Assembly (NCBI GenBank): GCA_020248265.1
Contig: JADCHX010000004.1
Location: 477,473 to 541,472 of the forward strand
DNA length: 64,000 nt
Origin: Rhodocyclaceae bacterium
Lineage (GTDB): Bacteria > Pseudomonadota > Gammaproteobacteria > Burkholderiales > CAIKXV01
Direction: 5' to 3'
Shown here: piece by piece, positions 33,859-42,836 of the stretch
How the letters are laid out: each line of letters opens with the position of its first letter
Numbering within the stretch: position 1 is the first letter of the stretch
The notes under the pieces: generated by a model
What the model was told of the DNA's origin: nothing
Database searches by the model: none
Seen by the model: the letters and a program-made list of their open reading frames with translations, nothing else
Position numbers and translations under genes: made by a program

Positions 33859-34815
33859 ATGAGCAGAGTGAACAGAGTTTGCCTGGTCGGCGGCAGCGGA
33901 TTCGTCGGGCGGCATGTCGCCGAGCGGCTGGCGGCGCGCGGTGTGCGGGTGATCATCCCGACGCGCAACCGGGAACGCGCAAAGGCCGACCTGATCGTGC
34001 TGCCCAGTGTCGAACTGGTGAGTGCCGACGTGAACGACGCAGAGCAACTGTCCGGACTGGTGGCCGGCTGCGACGCGGTGGTCAACCTGGTCGGCATCCT
34101 GCACGAGGGCCGATCCGGCGACTTCCGTCGCGCGCATGTCCTGCTCACCGAGCATTGCATCGCCGCCTGCGTGCGCCATGGGGTGCACCGCTATCTGCAC
34201 ATGAGCGCGCTGGGTGCCGGGCCGTCCGCGCCGAGCGAGTATCAGCGCACGAAGGGCGAAGCCGAACAACGGGTCATGGCAGCGCAGGCGGCGGGGCTCG
34301 CGACCACGATCTTCAGGCCCTCGGTGATCTTCGGCGACGGCGACAGTTTTCTCACGCTGTTCGCGCGGCTGCTGGCGCTCGCGCCGTTCGTCCCGCTCGG
34401 TTCGCCCGATGCCCGCTTCCAGCCGGTCTGGGTCGAGGACGTCGCGCATGCGTTCGTCGCGGCGCTCGACCTGCCGCAGACGGCAGGCCAGTGCTACGAC
34501 CTGGTCGGGCCGGACGTCTTCACGCTGCGCGAGCTGGTGCAACGGGTCGGCAAGGTCACCGGCCACGAGCGGCCGGTGGTCGGGTTGCCGGATGGGCTGT
34601 CGCGGTTGCAGGCACGCGTGTTCGGCATGCTGCCGGTGAAACTGATCACCTACGACAACTACCTGTCGATGACGGTCGACAACGTGTCGTCGATGCCCTT
34701 CCCGAGGGTGTTCGACCGCACGCCGTCCGCGCTCGAGCCGATCGTGCGCCAGTACCTGGGCAACGCCACGCCGCGTGGCCGCTACCAGGCATTCCGCTAC
34801 CGCGCGGGCCGCTGA
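33859..34815 (+). CDS. NDUFA9-like atypical SDR (complex I subunit family)
   Basis: A 318-residue Rossmann protein of the atypical SDR group related to mitochondrial NDUFA9. It starts CLVGGSGFVGRHVAERLAAR and has VVNLVGILHEG, YLHMSALGA, YQRTKGEAE and TIFRPSVIFGDGD. A YxxxK (YQRTK) is present. Bacterial members bind NAD(P)H and may act in quinone-pathway or membrane-linked metabolism; no assigned reaction. It begins 38 bases after the transglycosylase and is followed by a GST 11 bases later, so a single transcript from transglycosylase to cca is plausible. Confidence 0.9.
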   Translation: MSRVNRVCLVGGSGFVGRHVAERLAARGVRVIIPTRNRERAKADLIVLPSVELVSADVNDAEQLSGLVAGCDAVVNLVGILHEGRSGDFRRAHVLLTEHCIAACVRHGVHRYLHMSALGAGPSAPSEYQRTKGEAEQRVMAAQAAGLATTIFRPSVIFGDGDSFLTLFARLLALAPFVPLGSPDARFQPVWVEDVAHAFVAALDLPQTAGQCYDLVGPDVFTLRELVQRVGKVTGHERPVVGLPDGLSRLQARVFGMLPVKLITYDNYLSMTVDNVSSMPFPRVFDRTPSALEPIVRQYLGNATPRGRYQAFRYRAGR

Positions 34816-34826
34816 GGCGAGGCACG

Positions 34827-35522
34827 ATGCACGGTCGGTCGCCCGGACCCGAAGGCATGCCCGGCACCGGCGCAGGGCTGCTCCTGGTGATCGGAAACCG
34901 CAACTATTCGTCCTGGTCGCTCAGGCCCTGGCTCGCGCTGGCGATGACCGGCGCGGCGTTCGATACGATACGCATCCCCCTGTACCAGGCGGACAGCCAG
35001 GCTCGTATCCGCCAGTACTCGGCGGCCGGCAAGGTGCCGGTGCTGGTCGACTGTGGATGCACCGTCTGGGACTCGCTGGCGATCTGCGAATATCTGGCCG
35101 AGCGCTTCCCTTCGGCCAGGCTGTGGCCGGCCGACCCGGCCGCACGCGCCCAGGCACGCTCGGTCGCGTGCGAGATGCATTCCGGCTTCGCTGCGCTGCG
35201 CCGCGAGCTGCCGATGAACATCCGCTACGACCGCGCCGGCCATGCCTGGTCGCCGGAGGCGCAGGCGGACATCGACCGGGTGCTGGCCCTGTGGTCCGGC
35301 CTGCGTGTGCGTCACGACGCTGGCGGGCCGTTCCTGTTCGGCCGTTTCTCGATCGCCGATGCCATGTATGCCCCGGTCGTGCTGCGCCTGCGCAGCTACG
35401 GGGTGGCTGTCCCCGAGGCGTGCGCCGCTTACATGCGCTCGGTGCTGGACCTGCCGCCGATGCAGGAATGGATCGCGGCAGCCATGTCCGAGCCCGAGCG
35501 GATCGAGCCGTTCGAGCGGTGA
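34827..35522 (+). CDS. Glutathione S-transferase family protein
   Basis: A 231-residue GST. The thioredoxin-like half holds [18 protein letters not shown] (Ser/Tyr cluster near the glutathione thiol) and [10 protein letters not shown] with the cis-Pro; the helical half contains [18 protein letters not shown]. The substrate is unknown; related proteins are in the YfcF/YibF-like group. The first 11 residues are non-conserved and the start could be the second ATG ten codons on. It lies between the NDUFA9-like gene and cca, seven bases before the latter. Confidence 0.9.
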   Translation: MHGRSPGPEGMPGTGAGLLLVIGNRNYSSWSLRPWLALAMTGAAFDTIRIPLYQADSQARIRQYSAAGKVPVLVDCGCTVWDSLAICEYLAERFPSARLWPADPAARAQARSVACEMHSGFAALRRELPMNIRYDRAGHAWSPEAQADIDRVLALWSGLRVRHDAGGPFLFGRFSIADAMYAPVVLRLRSYGVAVPEACAAYMRSVLDLPPMQEWIAAAMSEPERIEPFER

Positions 35523-35529
35523 GCCGCTG

Positions 35530-36765
35530 ATGGAAACCTTCCTGGTCGGCGGATCGGTGCGGGACGGACTGCTCGGACTGCCGGTGGTCGACCGCGACTG
35601 GGTGGTGGTGGGTGCGACACCGCAGCAGATGCTCGATCTCGGCTACCGAGCCGTCGGGCGTGATTTCCCGGTGTTCCTGCATCCGGTCACCCACGAAGAG
35701 CATGCGCTCGCGCGCACCGAGCGCAAGAGCGGGCCGGGCTATCGCGGTTTCGTCGTGCAGGCTTCGCCCGATGTGACGCTGGAAGAGGACCTCGCCCGAC
35801 GCGACCTCACGATCAATGCGATCGCACGCGATGGCGCCGGCGCGCTCATCGACCCGCACCACGGTGTGCGCGACATCCAGGCGCGCGTGCTGCGCCATGT
35901 CAGTGCCGCGTTCGCCGAAGACCCGGTGCGCATCCTGCGGCTCGCGCGCTTCGCGGCGCGCTTCACCGATTTCACCGTCGCGCCGGAAACCCTTGCGCTG
36001 GCGCGCGGCATGGTCGATGCGGGCGAAGTGGATGCGCTGGTCGCCGAGCGGGTCTGGCAGGAACTGGCCAAGGGCCTGTCCGAGCGCGAACCGTCACGGA
36101 TGATCCAGGTGTTGCGCGACTGCGGTGCCCTGGAGAAGGTGCTGCCCGAGGTCGATTGCCTTTTCGGTGTACCACAGCCGGCGGCGCACCACCCCGAGAT
36201 CGATACGGGCGTGCACGTGACGATGGCGATCGACCTCGCCGCCCGCGAGCAGGCACCGCTGCCGGTGCGCTTCGCACTGCTGGTGCACGACCTGGGCAAG
36301 GGCACGACTCCGCCGGCCGAGTGGCCGCGGCATGTCGCGCACGAGCAGCGCGGGGTGCCGCTGATCGACGCGCTGTGCCGCCGGCTGCGCGTGCCGTCCG
36401 AATGCCATGACCTCGCCGGGCTGGTGGCGCGGTTCCACACCGACATCCACCGCGCACTCGAACTGCGCCCGGCTACCGTTCTGAGGGTGATCGAGGGCAG
36501 CGACGGCATGCGCCGGCCCGAGCGCTTCCTGCAGATGCTGCAGGCGTGCGAGTTCGATGCACGCGGCAGGCTGGGGCTGGCGTCCCGGCCCTATCCGCAA
36601 CGGCTGCGGATGCAGGCTGCGCTGGAGGCGGCCCGCAGCATCGATGCCGGCGCGATCGCACGGGCATCGGCGCGCGACCGGATCGCAGACGAAGTCAGAC
36701 GCGCCCGGCTGGCCGCCGTCACTGCGACGATCGGCAGCGCCGGTCGGGTTGAGCCGCCCGGCTAG
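35530..36765 (+). CDS. cca: Multifunctional CCA-adding tRNA nucleotidyltransferase/phosphohydrolase
   Basis: A 411-residue class II enzyme that adds or repairs the 3' CCA of tRNA without a template. The head has [21 protein letters not shown] (nucleotidyltransferase GGxVRD and the DxD acids), and [16 protein letters not shown] (nucleotide-specificity RRD). A C-terminal HD domain (LLVHDLGKG) gives the phosphatase/phosphodiesterase activities of the long form. The length equals E. coli Cca. The tRNA-Arg in this window already encodes CCA, so repair is the likely need. It faces the DEAD-box helicase tail to tail with three bases between. Confidence 0.96.
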   Translation: METFLVGGSVRDGLLGLPVVDRDWVVVGATPQQMLDLGYRAVGRDFPVFLHPVTHEEHALARTERKSGPGYRGFVVQASPDVTLEEDLARRDLTINAIARDGAGALIDPHHGVRDIQARVLRHVSAAFAEDPVRILRLARFAARFTDFTVAPETLALARGMVDAGEVDALVAERVWQELAKGLSEREPSRMIQVLRDCGALEKVLPEVDCLFGVPQPAAHHPEIDTGVHVTMAIDLAAREQAPLPVRFALLVHDLGKGTTPPAEWPRHVAHEQRGVPLIDALCRRLRVPSECHDLAGLVARFHTDIHRALELRPATVLRVIEGSDGMRRPERFLQMLQACEFDARGRLGLASRPYPQRLRMQAALEAARSIDAGAIARASARDRIADEVRRARLAAVTATIGSAGRVEPPG

Positions 36766-36768
36766 TGC

Positions 36769-38103
36769 CTAGTCCGGCCGGCTGTACGAACGGGTCCGCG
36801 GTGCGCCCGTAGCGGCACGGTCGCGATGGCGGTAGTTGCCGCCGGGGCCGCCTGGTGCCGCCGGCTTTCCGGGGCGCCCGGCGCTCGGGCCGGTATGCCG
36901 GCGCACCGGTGCGCCGGACCGGTCGCGATCGTAAGGACGCGACGATGGCGCCGATGCGGAGCGCGGACGCGGCTCCAGGCCCGCGATCACGGTGATCGGG
37001 ATCGTCTGCGACGTGAAGCGCTCGATCGTGCGTACGACGCCCCGGTCGCGGATGCCGATGAAGCTGATCGCGATGCCCTGGCGGCCGGCACGGCCGGTGC
37101 GCCCGATGCGGTGGACATAGTCTTCGGCCTGGCGCGGCAGGTCGTAGTTGATCACGTGCGAGATGCCCTGGACGTCGATGCCTCGAGCGGCCACATCGGT
37201 GGCGACGAGTACCCGCAGCCCGCCCGAGCGCAGCGACTGCAGCGTGCGTGATCGCTGGCTCTGCTTCATGTCGCCGTGCAGCGCGGCTGCCGAGAAGCCG
37301 CTCTGCAGCAGCGACTGCGCGAGGTCGTCGGCGGAACGCTTGGTCGACGTGAACACGATCGCCTGCTTCATGTCGACATCCCGCAGCAGGTGATCGAGCA
37401 GCCGGTTCTTGTGGCCCATGTCGTCGGCGATATGCATGCGCTGCTCGATGTTCACATGTGGCGTCTGCTGGCTGTCGACGGTGATGCGCACCGGATCTTT
37501 CAGCATCGAGGTGGCCAGGCGCACGATGCCCGGCTCCATCGTCGCGGAGAACAGCATCGTCTGGCGCGAGGCGGGCATCTTCGACACGATCGCGTCTAGG
37601 TCTTCGCTGAAGCCCATGTCGAGCATGCGGTCTGCCTCGTCGAGCACCAGCAACTGCAGCCGCGAAAGGTCGACGCGGCCGGAGTTCATCTGATCGAGCA
37701 GGCGGCCGGGGGTGGCCACCAGGATATCGACGCCCATCTTCAGCATCCGGTTCTGCACCGGGTAGGGCATCCCGCCGACGATCGATACCGTCTTCACGCG
37801 GCGCAGGTTGCGACCGTAGGTCTCGCTCGCCCGGGTGACCTGCATCGACAGCTCGCGCGTCGGGGTCAGCACCAGGACGCGCGGGCCATTGCCGTGGGCA
37901 GGATGCGGCACGGTCAGCAGTTGCAGCGCGGGCAGCATGAAGGCGGCGGTCTTGCCGCTGCCGGTCTGCGACGAAACCATCAGGTCGCGCCCCTGCAAGG
38001 CGACGGGGACCGCCTGTGCCTGCACTGCGGTGGGTTCGGTATAGCCGGCAGCCGTGACAGCTTCAAGAATGGGAGCGGCGAGGCCGAGTTCGGCGAATGT
38101 CAT
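36769..38103 (-). CDS. DEAD-box RNA helicase (RhlE-like)
   Basis: A 444-residue RNA helicase for RNA folding and decay. It has the Q motif (GYTEPTAVQ), Walker A SQTGSGKT (45-52), PTRELSMQV, LDEADRML, LFSATM, ATDVAARGID and HRIGRTGR. The last about 70 residues are an Arg/Pro/Gly-rich tail for RNA binding. I chose ATG 38103, which begins MTFAELGL and has AGAGGA eight bases upstream; longer starts are unconserved. A long leader (about 250 bases) is suggested by a promoter-like pair at 38386-38358, as is common for cold-induced helicase genes. Confidence 0.94.
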   Translation of the reverse strand: MTFAELGLAAPILEAVTAAGYTEPTAVQAQAVPVALQGRDLMVSSQTGSGKTAAFMLPALQLLTVPHPAHGNGPRVLVLTPTRELSMQVTRASETYGRNLRRVKTVSIVGGMPYPVQNRMLKMGVDILVATPGRLLDQMNSGRVDLSRLQLLVLDEADRMLDMGFSEDLDAIVSKMPASRQTMLFSATMEPGIVRLATSMLKDPVRITVDSQQTPHVNIEQRMHIADDMGHKNRLLDHLLRDVDMKQAIVFTSTKRSADDLAQSLLQSGFSAAALHGDMKQSQRSRTLQSLRSGGLRVLVATDVAARGIDVQGISHVINYDLPRQAEDYVHRIGRTGRAGRQGIAISFIGIRDRGVVRTIERFTSQTIPITVIAGLEPRPRSASAPSSRPYDRDRSGAPVRRHTGPSAGRPGKPAAPGGPGGNYRHRDRAATGAPRTRSYSRPD

Positions 38104-38561
38104 CTTCTGATTCCTCTGCGCTGCCATTCCGGTGGGAGCGCCTGCGATTGCGATGGGCAGAAGGGCACGCCGTCCGAAAGCGGAAACGGCAAGTCTGACG
38201 CGCAAACGAAACGCAGCAGTCGGCAGGCCCGTACACCGGCACCAACCGAATCACACTCCATCAGGCAAGCCTGAGGGAACGCTGCGGGAAGGAACATCCG
38301 TTCGCCTTGAAGCGGCGGATCGGCCTTCCGGAGAGGTCAGGGACGATGAGCAAAAACATTGTTCGCGTACGGAAGCGAAGTCGCAAAGTCATGTAAATTG
38401 CAACTGCACCGATCGCGGAAGCCGGAAGATACGCGAAATCGGGCAAGATACCAAGCGGATCCGACGCGGCTTCCGGCGCCCTGCTAAAGAACATGCGGCG
38501 CAAGCCGTAATTACAGACTTCTGCTTTTGCGACCTCACGCCCGAACGGGCGCGGGCTGCCC
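38104..38561. other. 458-base non-coding region between divergent helicase and kinase genes
   Basis: The largest gap in the window. It is less G+C-rich than its surroundings, especially 38340-38530. The left part is probably the 5' leader of the helicase. The right part should hold the kinase promoter: TAATTA at 38508-38513 is a -10 candidate but has no -35 partner. GGAAGCCG (38418-38425) and CGGCTTCC (38467-38474) form an inverted repeat with a 41-base loop. Open frames across it have no family features and atypical composition, so I see no gene. Confidence 0.7.
38358..38386 (-). promoter_or_regulatory. Sigma-70-like promoter candidate for the DEAD-box helicase
   Basis: On the minus strand TTGCGA (38386-38381) and AACAAT (38363-38358) are 17 bases apart, each with four matches to the -35 and -10 consensus. 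Transcription would start near 38351, leaving a leader of about 250 bases before the helicase ATG. Confidence 0.3.
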
Positions 38562-39863
38562 ATGGCTGCCGACCCGAACATGCGCGAAGATTTCCCGAAG
38601 AAGATCGGCAAGTACCGCATCCTGCGCGAGTTGGGGCGCGGTGCCACCAGCAGCGTCTTCCTGGCTACCGACCCGTTCGGCGACCGCGAGGTGGCGATCA
38701 AGCTGTTCACCTGCACGGACTCGGCCGACGTACGCATGGCCCGCCGCTACCGCAATATGTATCTGAACGAAGCGACGCTGGCGGGCAAGCTGTTGCACCC
38801 CTACATCACGACGATCTTCGATGCGGTCGATGACGAGGATGCCAGCTACATCGTGATGGAGTACGTGCCGGGTGGCACGCTCGAGTACTACGCCAACGTC
38901 GCGCGTCTGCTGCCGGTCGAGCGGGTGATCGAGGTCGTGTTCAAGTGCGCGCAGGCGCTTTTCTTCGCCCAGCAGCGCGGCGTGATCCACCGCGACATCA
39001 AGCCGGCGAACATACTGGGTCACGCGGATACGCTGTTCAAGGTCAGCGACTTCGGGTCTGCGCTGTCGATGACCGCCGAGAACACGCAGATCAACGGCAT
39101 CGGCTCGCCTGCCTACATGTCGCCGGAGCAGGTGCGCGACGAGCCCCTGACCCACCAGACCGACATCTACTCGCTGGGCGTGGTGCTCTACCAGCTGCTG
39201 ACCGGAAAGCTGCCGTTCGCCGGCGGCAGCCATGCGAGCCTGGTCTACCAGATCCTCAACATCGAGGCGGTGAAACCCTCGGAAGCGCGCGAGGGTCTCT
39301 CGCCGGACCTCGACCGCATCACGATGCGCGCCATGGCGAAGGATGCAGCGCTTCGCTATGCGACGTGGCAGGAGTTCGCGGACGACCTGTCGCGCGTGGT
39401 CGGATCGCTGGCGTTGCCGCAGAGCGACCTGAACGATGCCGTGAAGTTCGCGGCAATCAAGGCGCTGAGTTTCTTTCGCGAGTTCGCGGACGTCGAGATA
39501 TGGGAGGCGCTGCATGTCACCCGCTGGTGGCGCGCGGCCGCGTCTACGGTGCTGATCCGCGAAGGGGAGCAGGGCGACAGTTTCTTCATCCTGGCCGAGG
39601 GCGAGGTGCGCGTCTCGCGCGGTGGCACTACGCTGAACATCCTCGCGCCGGGCGACTGCTTCGGCGAGATGCTCTACTTCAGCGCTCCGGTCGCGCGGCG
39701 CACGACATCCATCACCACCCTGACTCCGACGATGGTGATCGAGATCAAGGCTTCATCGCTCAATACGGCCAGCGATGCGCTTCAGGTGAAGATGAACCGC
39801 GCGTTCCTGCGCATCCTGCTCGACCGCCTTACCCTGGCCAACGCGCGCCTCGCCTCAGCCTGA
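38562..39863 (+). CDS. Ser/Thr protein kinase with C-terminal cyclic-nucleotide-binding domain
   Basis: A 433-residue cytoplasmic Hanks-type kinase fused to a CRP-like sensor domain. Kinase features are the G-loop LGRGATSSVF (24-33), Lys47 in VAIK, Glu70, HRDIKPAN (143-150, Asp145 catalytic), DFGSA (163-167) and SPAYMSPEQ; the active-site set is complete. The CNB domain (about 300-430) has VLIREGEQGDSFFILAEGEV and the phosphate-binding cassette FGEML...ARR, in which Glu and Arg keep the ten-residue spacing of CRP Glu72 and Arg82, so cNMP binding is plausible. There is no transmembrane segment. A start at the second Met (38580) is possible. No cognate phosphatase is adjacent. Confidence 0.93.
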   Translation: MAADPNMREDFPKKIGKYRILRELGRGATSSVFLATDPFGDREVAIKLFTCTDSADVRMARRYRNMYLNEATLAGKLLHPYITTIFDAVDDEDASYIVMEYVPGGTLEYYANVARLLPVERVIEVVFKCAQALFFAQQRGVIHRDIKPANILGHADTLFKVSDFGSALSMTAENTQINGIGSPAYMSPEQVRDEPLTHQTDIYSLGVVLYQLLTGKLPFAGGSHASLVYQILNIEAVKPSEAREGLSPDLDRITMRAMAKDAALRYATWQEFADDLSRVVGSLALPQSDLNDAVKFAAIKALSFFREFADVEIWEALHVTRWWRAAASTVLIREGEQGDSFFILAEGEVRVSRGGTTLNILAPGDCFGEMLYFSAPVARRTTSITTLTPTMVIEIKASSLNTASDALQVKMNRAFLRILLDRLTLANARLASA

Positions 39864-39884
39864 GCCGGGCCCGGGCTGCTACCG

Positions 39885-40508
39885 CTACTGCAACGTCATC
39901 ACCACATGGTCGCGGTAACCGCTGCGCTCTTTCAGCCGGCCGTACCAGGCCTCGAGCGCCGGCAGGGGCGGGCGCTCGAAGTCCATGTTCAGGAAGCGGT
40001 GGACGGCGCAGCCCAGCGGGATGTCGCCCATCGTGAATGCATCGCCCGTCACGTAAGCATGGTCGGCCAGGTGGCTGTCGAGCAGCCGGAAGTGCTGGAT
40101 GCTCTGCTCGATCGCCGATGCAACCGCCTTCGGATCGCGTTTTTCCGGCGCTACCCGGTACAGGTTGAAGAAGGCGATGCGCAGCGAGGTACCCCAGGCG
40201 CTGGTCGAGTGCCATTCCATCCAGCGATCGGCGTCGGCACGCGCCTGCAGCGACTTCGGGCACAGCGTGCCGCTGCCGTACCTTTCGGCCAGGTAGCGCA
40301 CGATGGCGTTCGATTCCCACAGCACGAAGCCGTCGTCGTCGATCGTCGGCACCAGTCCGTTGGGATTCATCTGCCGGTACCAGTCTTCGGTGTTGCGCCC
40401 GAACTCGAGCCCGGCGTCGATGCGCTCGTACGGCGTACCGGTCTCCGCCAGGCACCAGAGTACCTTCTGCACGTTGATCGAAGTGATACGACCCCATACT
40501 TTCAGCAT
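39885..40508 (-). CDS. Glutathione S-transferase family protein
   Basis: A 207-residue GST, shorter than and not closely similar to the one at 34827. The N-terminal half begins KVWGRITSINVQKVLWCL, with PNGLVPTIDDDG (cis-Pro) and WESNAIVRYLAERY (Glu-Ser that hold the glutathione gamma-glutamyl); the C-terminal half has YVTGDAFTMGDIPLGCAVHRF. GGAGG precedes the ATG at 40508. The substrate is unknown. It is convergent with the kinase gene (21-base gap) and divergent from the response-regulator gene. Confidence 0.92.
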   Translation of the reverse strand: MLKVWGRITSINVQKVLWCLAETGTPYERIDAGLEFGRNTEDWYRQMNPNGLVPTIDDDGFVLWESNAIVRYLAERYGSGTLCPKSLQARADADRWMEWHSTSAWGTSLRIAFFNLYRVAPEKRDPKAVASAIEQSIQHFRLLDSHLADHAYVTGDAFTMGDIPLGCAVHRFLNMDFERPPLPALEAWYGRLKERSGYRDHVVMTLQ

Positions 40509-40647
40509 CCGCGTTGCCTCCGGAGGATAATCATGTCGCGGGGAGCCTAACCGGCCGTTAACGGTCGCGCGGATAGGCTCCGCGGCTCGAGTCTGACAGA
40601 AAGAGCGGTCGAGGCACCGACCGCGCCGCAGCAACCCTGGGCCACCG

Positions 40648-41319
40648 ATGCGCATCCTGCTCGTAGAAGACGACACCATGATCGGCGACAGCGTGCGCTC
40701 GGCGCTCAAGCACGAGGGTTTTGCGGTCGACTGGGTACGGGATGGGCGTGCGGCGCAGGGCACGCTCGCCACCGAGCACTTCGACCTGGTTCTGCTCGAT
40801 CTCGGCCTGCCGCAGGTCTCCGGCCTCGATGTGCTGCGTGCGCTGCGCGCCCAGAAGAATGCCACTCCGGTGATCATCGTCACCGCCCGCGACGACCTCG
40901 CCAGCCGGGTCGCCGGGCTGGACGCCGGTGCCGACGACTACCTCGTAAAGCCGTTCGAACTCGAAGAGCTGACCGCGCGGATGCGTGCCGTCATCCGCCG
41001 CCATGTCGGCCGTGCCGATCCGGCGATCGAAGTCGGGCCGGTCACGCTCGACCCCACCACGCGTACCGTCACTGTGCGCGGCGAGCAGGTGATCCTGTCC
41101 GCGCGCGAATACGCGGTGCTCGAGGCGATGATGCTGCGCCCGGGCGCGATCCTGTCGCGCGCGCAGCTCGAAGACCGGCTCTACGGCTGGGGCGAGGAGA
41201 TCGAGAGCAACGCGATCTCGGTCTACATACACCAGATCAGGCGCAAGCTCGGCGACGATTTCATCCATACCGTGCGTGGCGTCGGCTACTACGTCGGCAA
41301 GCCGCGCGCCGGGCGCTGA
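40648..41319 (+). CDS. OmpR-family response regulator (QseB/PmrA-like)
   Basis: A 223-residue two-component regulator. Receiver domain: acidic pocket Asp8/Asp9, phospho-acceptor Asp51 in VLLDLGLP, Thr in IVTARDD and Lys in LVKPFE. A winged-helix DNA-binding domain follows (VILSAREYAVLEAMMLRPGAILSR and VYIHQIRRKLG with the recognition helix). Twelve bases separate it from its histidine kinase. The HtrA gene 104 bases after the kinase suggests control of envelope stress, but that is inference. Confidence 0.95.
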   Translation: MRILLVEDDTMIGDSVRSALKHEGFAVDWVRDGRAAQGTLATEHFDLVLLDLGLPQVSGLDVLRALRAQKNATPVIIVTARDDLASRVAGLDAGADDYLVKPFELEELTARMRAVIRRHVGRADPAIEVGPVTLDPTTRTVTVRGEQVILSAREYAVLEAMMLRPGAILSRAQLEDRLYGWGEEIESNAISVYIHQIRRKLGDDFIHTVRGVGYYVGKPRAGR

Positions 41320-41331
41320 GCGGGCGCGGCA

Positions 41332-42732
41332 ATGCATTCGATCCAGGCGCGTGTCCTCTGGTCGTCGTTCGCGCTGGTGTCGCTGACGGCGCTGATCCTC
41401 GGCGCGGTTACCTATTTCGGCGTACTGCGCGAGACCGAGACGCTCTTCGACTACCAGCTCAAGCAGATGGCGCTCTCGCTGCGCGACCAGAGCGTGGGCA
41501 CGCCCGTCGAGCAGGCGCTGCCGCCGCCGGAGCCCACCGATTTCGTGGTGCACGTATGGACCAGCGATGGCCAGGCCGTCTACCGCTCTCGCCATGTGCC
41601 CGGCATGCCTGGCGCCGTTTCGCTCGGTTTCTCGACGGTGCAGATCGCTGGCGATCAGTGGCGGATGTTCAGCCTCGGCTTCGGCAATCGCGTGATCCGG
41701 GTAGCGCAGCCGATGTCCGTGCGTCGGCAACTGGCGGCAGAGGCGGCGCTGCGCAGCGTGATGCCGCTGCTGGCGCTCGCCCCGCTGCTGGCACTGGCGG
41801 TCTGGTGGCTGGTCGGCTTTTCGCTCTGGCCCCTGCGCCGGGTCGCGAACGAGGTGAAAGGGCTGCAGGCGCAGGCCCTGGCGCCGATCGATTCCCGCGG
41901 GCTGCCGAGCGAGATCGAGCCGCTGGTCGGTTCGCTCAATGCGCTGCTCGGCCGGTTGCGCGGCGCCTTCGAAAAGCAGCAGGCATTCGTGGCCGATGCG
42001 GCCCATGAACTGCGCTCCCCGCTCACCGCGCTGAAGTTGCAGCTCGAGGTCCTCCAGCGCGCGGCTGAGCCCGATGCGCAGCGCGCGGCGACCGAGCGGC
42101 TTGCGGCCGGCATCGAGCGGGCGCGGCGCCTGGTCGAACAGCTCCTGACGCTGGCGCGCAGCGAGCCGCGCGACGACTCCGCAGGCATGCGCAGCAGTGC
42201 GCCGGTTCCGGTGCGCATCGACCTGGCGGAGACGGTCCACGATGCGGTCGTCGACACCGTCGCGCTCGCCGCCGATCGCGGCATCGAGCTGTCGCTCGAG
42301 CGCGGAGCGGAGCGTCCCGCCGCCGCCGATGGCACTGTCGCCGGCGTGGTACCGCAGGACCTCCATCGCGGCCCGGTCCATGCCGAATCGCCGGACCCGC
42401 AGGCGCTGTCCGCCCTGGTGCGCAACCTGGTCGACAACGCCGTCCGCTACGGGCGCGCCGGCGGACGCGTCGTGGTGCGCGTCGAGGCGACCGGGCAGGG
42501 GGCCCTGCTTACCGTCGACGATGACGGGCAGGGCATCCCCGTCGAGGAGCGCGAGCGCGTGTTCGACCGTTTCTACCGGCGCCATCCTGGCGAAACGACG
42601 GGCAGCGGACTGGGGCTTGCCATCGTGCGCGCGATCGCCGAACGGCATCGCGCCACCATCGTGCTCGACGATGCGCCGATCGGCGGCCTGCGCGTGCAGG
42701 TGCGCTTTCCCGTCGTCGCCGAAACGGCTTAA
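41332..42732 (+). CDS. Membrane sensor histidine kinase (QseC/PmrB-like)
   Basis: A 466-residue inner-membrane kinase. Transmembrane helices lie at about 8-30 and 141-165, enclosing a periplasmic sensor of about 110 residues; a HAMP-like linker follows. The phospho-acceptor is His225 in ADAAHELRSPLTALK. The ATPase has the N box NLVDNAVRYG, G1 DDDGQGIP and G2 GSGLGLAIVRAI. It partners the response regulator just upstream. The signal is unknown; the periplasmic part has no metal-binding cluster that I can recognise. Confidence 0.95.
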   Translation: MHSIQARVLWSSFALVSLTALILGAVTYFGVLRETETLFDYQLKQMALSLRDQSVGTPVEQALPPPEPTDFVVHVWTSDGQAVYRSRHVPGMPGAVSLGFSTVQIAGDQWRMFSLGFGNRVIRVAQPMSVRRQLAAEAALRSVMPLLALAPLLALAVWWLVGFSLWPLRRVANEVKGLQAQALAPIDSRGLPSEIEPLVGSLNALLGRLRGAFEKQQAFVADAAHELRSPLTALKLQLEVLQRAAEPDAQRAATERLAAGIERARRLVEQLLTLARSEPRDDSAGMRSSAPVPVRIDLAETVHDAVVDTVALAADRGIELSLERGAERPAAADGTVAGVVPQDLHRGPVHAESPDPQALSALVRNLVDNAVRYGRAGGRVVVRVEATGQGALLTVDDDGQGIPVEERERVFDRFYRRHPGETTGSGLGLAIVRAIAERHRATIVLDDAPIGGLRVQVRFPVVAETA

Positions 42733-42836
42733 CGCGATGCTAATCGTTCGCTAACCCGGCGCTCATGTCCTGCGCAGACCATCCGTCACGCAAGGCGCGC
42801 GCGCCTCGTGCGCGCCGATGGTGACAGGAGGACTGC

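Noticed and set aside
38132-38833. Plus-strand frame running through the 458-base gap into the kinase gene
   Set aside because: Composition is unlike the other proteins, there is no conserved motif, and it overlaps the real kinase in another frame.
40558-42648. 696-codon minus-strand frame opposite the two-component genes
   Set aside because: Antisense to a response regulator and histidine kinase with all motifs; no domain of its own.
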